50,134 nt of DNA from Methanobacteriota archaeon. Lineage in GTDB: Archaea > Thermoplasmatota > Poseidoniia > Poseidoniales > Thalassarchaeaceae. The stretch spans positions 1 through 50,134 of the forward strand of contig JAERST010000017.1 in the NCBI GenBank assembly GCA_016845365.1, read 5' to 3'. The notes beneath the pieces were generated by a model. That model was not told the origin of the DNA and ran no database searches. It was given only the letters and a program-made list of their open reading frames with translations. Shown piece by piece: positions 48,158-50,134 of this stretch. Within the stretch, counting starts at the first letter, position 1, and the number at the start of each line of letters is the position of its first letter. Position numbers and translations under genes: made by a program.

Positions 48158-50134
48158 TCAGAATCCCGAGGAGTTAGTCCAATCTGTGCAAGCGGAGTGC
48201 GTGCAAGTTGGAGGATCAAACAGCAACTTCTCGGCAGGGTCAATCAAGTCCAGCAGCAAGTTCGAGCCTGCCCCTTCCTGCACAGTCACAACAGAACTCG
48301 TCGAGGCAGGCAAGTAATCCTCACCCGTGCTCGCCAAACTCAGCCGAATCGTGTGACCAGCAGCAACCTCAACATCCATCGCAAAGAATTCCATCTTGGC
48401 GTTGATAGTCTCAAACAGAGGCAACCAAGTCTGCTCCTCAGTACCACCAGCGTGGTATCGCAAGTCCATGATAGCGTGGCCGAGGTGGATACACGAGCCA
48501 TTCTCATTACAATCCTCGAGCAGGGCGTAAATCTGCCCGCCAACCGTAGCAGTGCTCACATCGATATGCAAACGAGGCAAGCCAGCAATCCAGATGTCCT
48601 GCTCAAGCGGCGCAGTCTCGTACACAGGACCGGTAGCACCTGTAGGAAGAATCGTCGTAGTCCCAGCAACGTTCGACAGCCCATCACCAGAACCCAACTC
48701 GAGAGCGAGCGTAGTCATCCCAGCAGGTGGGTAGTAATCCTCGAGCCGCCACTGACCTTGATTCGACTGAATCTCAATCCAGAGTCCAGGCTGCTCGCCC
48801 TTATCGAGCAAGTAGAAATCGAACCATTCAAGCAAATCTTGCATCCAATCAAAGCGAGTCATCTGAGGATAAGCCTCGCGCCCGCGACCCTCGCCAGACC
48901 TATCGAAGTGGTAATCAGGACGGTCAGGATAATCGTGGTCCCACTGGCCGAACAAGCCCTTCGCATCGATGCCCACATCCTTCAGCTGATTGATCACTGG
49001 AACCGCCATGTGAGGGTCGACATTCCAATCGTGCATGCCTTGAATCAGGTACACAGAACCCTCGTAATTGTCCAAAACTCGGTCCAAGAAATATCGCTCC
49101 TTCCAGTAGGTTCCGGCAGCCTCGCCGCCCCACATCCAGGCGCCAACCCCAGTGCCGGGACCGATGATGTAGTCGGGACACATATTCCCCAAATCTTCGC
49201 TATCCCCGTCAATGCCGTACGAGCCGTAAACCCCGTTGTGCATGAATGGTGCGCGCGCCTCCGAAGAGCCGTTCTTCCACATCAATTCCATGACTCCAAT
49301 GAGCCCGGAAATAGGCACGATGGTCGCAAGGTGCTCATTGCCGAATGTCGCTGCCTGCCAAGGCGTCGAGCCGTCGTATGATTTGCCGATCATAGCCACG
49401 CGACCATTCGACCAATCCTGGGTGCCAAGCCAAGTGACCGCTGCGTCAACCCCTAATTGTTCCGCATTACCCATCAAATCCATGCAGTGGTTTGAGCGTC
49501 CGGTACCCATTACCGAGACTTGAGCGAAGGCGTAGCCGTGCGGGAGAATCTGGTCGATTATCATGCCACCAAGCCATGTACCAGGTTGCTCGACGGGGCC
49601 GGTTTGTACTGAGGCCTCGTCGAAATAAGGGCCGAATTCTGCGATTACAGGAACTTTCACTCCGGGCGGTACGTCCGGGAGCCATAGACCGAGGCTTACC
49701 TTGCCGTCGGGTGCCGAGCCGCCTTCCGAGAGGGGGAGGGTGAATTCGACAAAGTGGTGCGTCGAGTTCCATTCGTTCTCGGTTTCGAGGAGTTCGTAGG
49801 GGCCGAATTCCATGACGAATGAGTGTGGTGCGTGGGTGATGTAGGGCCAATCGGCGCGCTCCCAGACCGGGACTCGTTCGTACTCGCCGAATTCCTGTTT
49901 GATCTCATCGACGATTGCGCCGAAGATTACCGATTGCAGGATTACTGCTAGCAGGATTCCTACTACTGCCACAGCTCCTATGCCAAGTGCTAGATTTCGC
50001 TGACCGCCCACCGACTCGTACAGGCTTTGCTTGATCTCGTCGAAGTCGAATAGCGGGGGTTCAGTACTTGCTTCAATGACAGGGGAGCCATCGTCGAGAA
50101 TGAGTTCTGCTTCCAAGACAGCGGCTTCTGATTG
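48158..50134 (-). CDS. membrane-anchored S15 / CocE-type peptidase or esterase (partial, 5' end at window edge)
   Basis: At least 652 residues; the frame is open through the window edge, so the start may lie outside (a TTG at 50116 is the first visible candidate). After a cytoplasmic head a helix (about residues 45-68, 'LALGIGAVAVVGILLAVILQ') anchors an extracellular alpha/beta hydrolase of the X-Pro dipeptidyl-peptidase/CocE family: 'VSLGLWLPDVPPGVKVPVIA', the nucleophile elbow 'VAMIGKSYDGSTPW' with Ser near 246, 'GMHDWNVDPHMAV' (Asp region) and 'FGQWDHDYP' (His). The C-terminal domain is the jelly-roll (DUF4976/X-Pro C-terminal type; 'GLPRLHIDVSTATVGG'). It cleaves peptides or esters outside the cell, matching the secreted protease nearby. 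Confidence 0.85.
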   Translation of the reverse strand, partial: QSEAAVLEAELILDDGSPVIEASTEPPLFDFDEIKQSLYESVGGQRNLALGIGAVAVVGILLAVILQSVIFGAIVDEIKQEFGEYERVPVWERADWPYITHAPHSFVMEFGPYELLETENEWNSTHHFVEFTLPLSEGGSAPDGKVSLGLWLPDVPPGVKVPVIAEFGPYFDEASVQTGPVEQPGTWLGGMIIDQILPHGYAFAQVSVMGTGRSNHCMDLMGNAEQLGVDAAVTWLGTQDWSNGRVAMIGKSYDGSTPWQAATFGNEHLATIVPISGLIGVMELMWKNGSSEARAPFMHNGVYGSYGIDGDSEDLGNMCPDYIIGPGTGVGAWMWGGEAAGTYWKERYFLDRVLDNYEGSVYLIQGMHDWNVDPHMAVPVINQLKDVGIDAKGLFGQWDHDYPDRPDYHFDRSGEGRGREAYPQMTRFDWMQDLLEWFDFYLLDKGEQPGLWIEIQSNQGQWRLEDYYPPAGMTTLALELGSGDGLSNVAGTTTILPTGATGPVYETAPLEQDIWIAGLPRLHIDVSTATVGGQIYALLEDCNENGSCIHLGHAIMDLRYHAGGTEEQTWLPLFETINAKMEFFAMDVEVAAGHTIRLSLASTGEDYLPASTSSVVTVQEGAGSNLLLDLIDPAEKLLFDPPTCTHSACTDWTNSSGF

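Noticed and set aside
48095-49381. 428-residue plus-strand ORF opposite the S15 peptidase
   Set aside because: Antisense to the hydrolase, whose catalytic motifs are clear.

Overview
The window looks like a chromosomal stretch from a marine Thermoplasmatota archaeon, most likely Candidatus Poseidoniales (Marine Group II). The archaeal core is clear: ribosomal proteins uS2, eL8 (L7Ae), eS28 and eL24, deoxyhypusine synthase, a geranylgeranyl reductase and TATA-type promoters with short leaders. It is mixed with genes of bacterial character that such heterotrophic marine archaea often carry: UvrB, a DEAD-box helicase with a DbpA-like tail, CcmF, a fused beta-oxidation enzyme, DUF2237, and large secreted proteins with PKD-like domains. 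No marker settles the lineage, so the assignment is an inference.

Layout. 1-6.3 kb: ABC transporter ATPase (cut by the edge) with its TetR repressor, three glycosyltransferase-like genes, and a very acidic His/Asp/Glu-rich surface protein. 6.3-10.7 kb: a tightly coupled three-gene operon for two exported proteins with non-canonical haem-like motifs (CxCH and CxxxCH) plus a small membrane protein. 10.8-17.0 kb: bifunctional 3-hydroxyacyl-CoA dehydrogenase/enoyl-CoA hydratase, a membrane zinc ribbon, three HTH regulators and a membrane protein. 17.0-22.5 kb: DUF2237, Dus, DEAD-box helicase, ribosomal protein S2, a lipoprotein and an FKBP isomerase. 22.7-32.8 kb: a respiratory/quinone block (CcmF, geranylgeranyl reductase, UbiD, UbiA) interrupted between UbiD and UbiA by a 2.3-kb AT-rich island that holds one exported protein and one frameshifted pseudogene. 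32.9-41.1 kb: UvrB, deoxyhypusine synthase, a tiny Hc1-like histone, an SDR-like protein, a class III aminotransferase, a PRC-barrel protein, PRPP synthetase and tRNA-Ile. 41.3-42.3 kb: the eL8-eS28-eL24 operon. 42.4-48 kb: accessory DNA with a DUF6922/AbiEii toxin-antitoxin pair, a secreted metzincin-like protease, small exported proteins and an orphan Fic/Doc protein. 48.1 kb to the end: a membrane-anchored S15 (CocE-type) peptidase/esterase, cut by the right edge.

Together the genes suggest a protein- and lipid-degrading aerobic heterotroph: exported protease and peptidase, a beta-oxidation enzyme, menaquinone-type quinone synthesis and cytochrome c assembly. Several consecutive genes overlap as TGATG or TAATG, which suggests translational coupling. 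Many transcription units end in short GC-rich hairpins.

The points most worth a second look are the CxCH/CxxxCH operon, the Hc1-like chromatin protein, the 22-bp duplication of the tRNA-Ile 3' end with strongly structured DNA beside it, the island that splits the quinone genes, and the exact 13-bp tandem duplication that breaks a gene.
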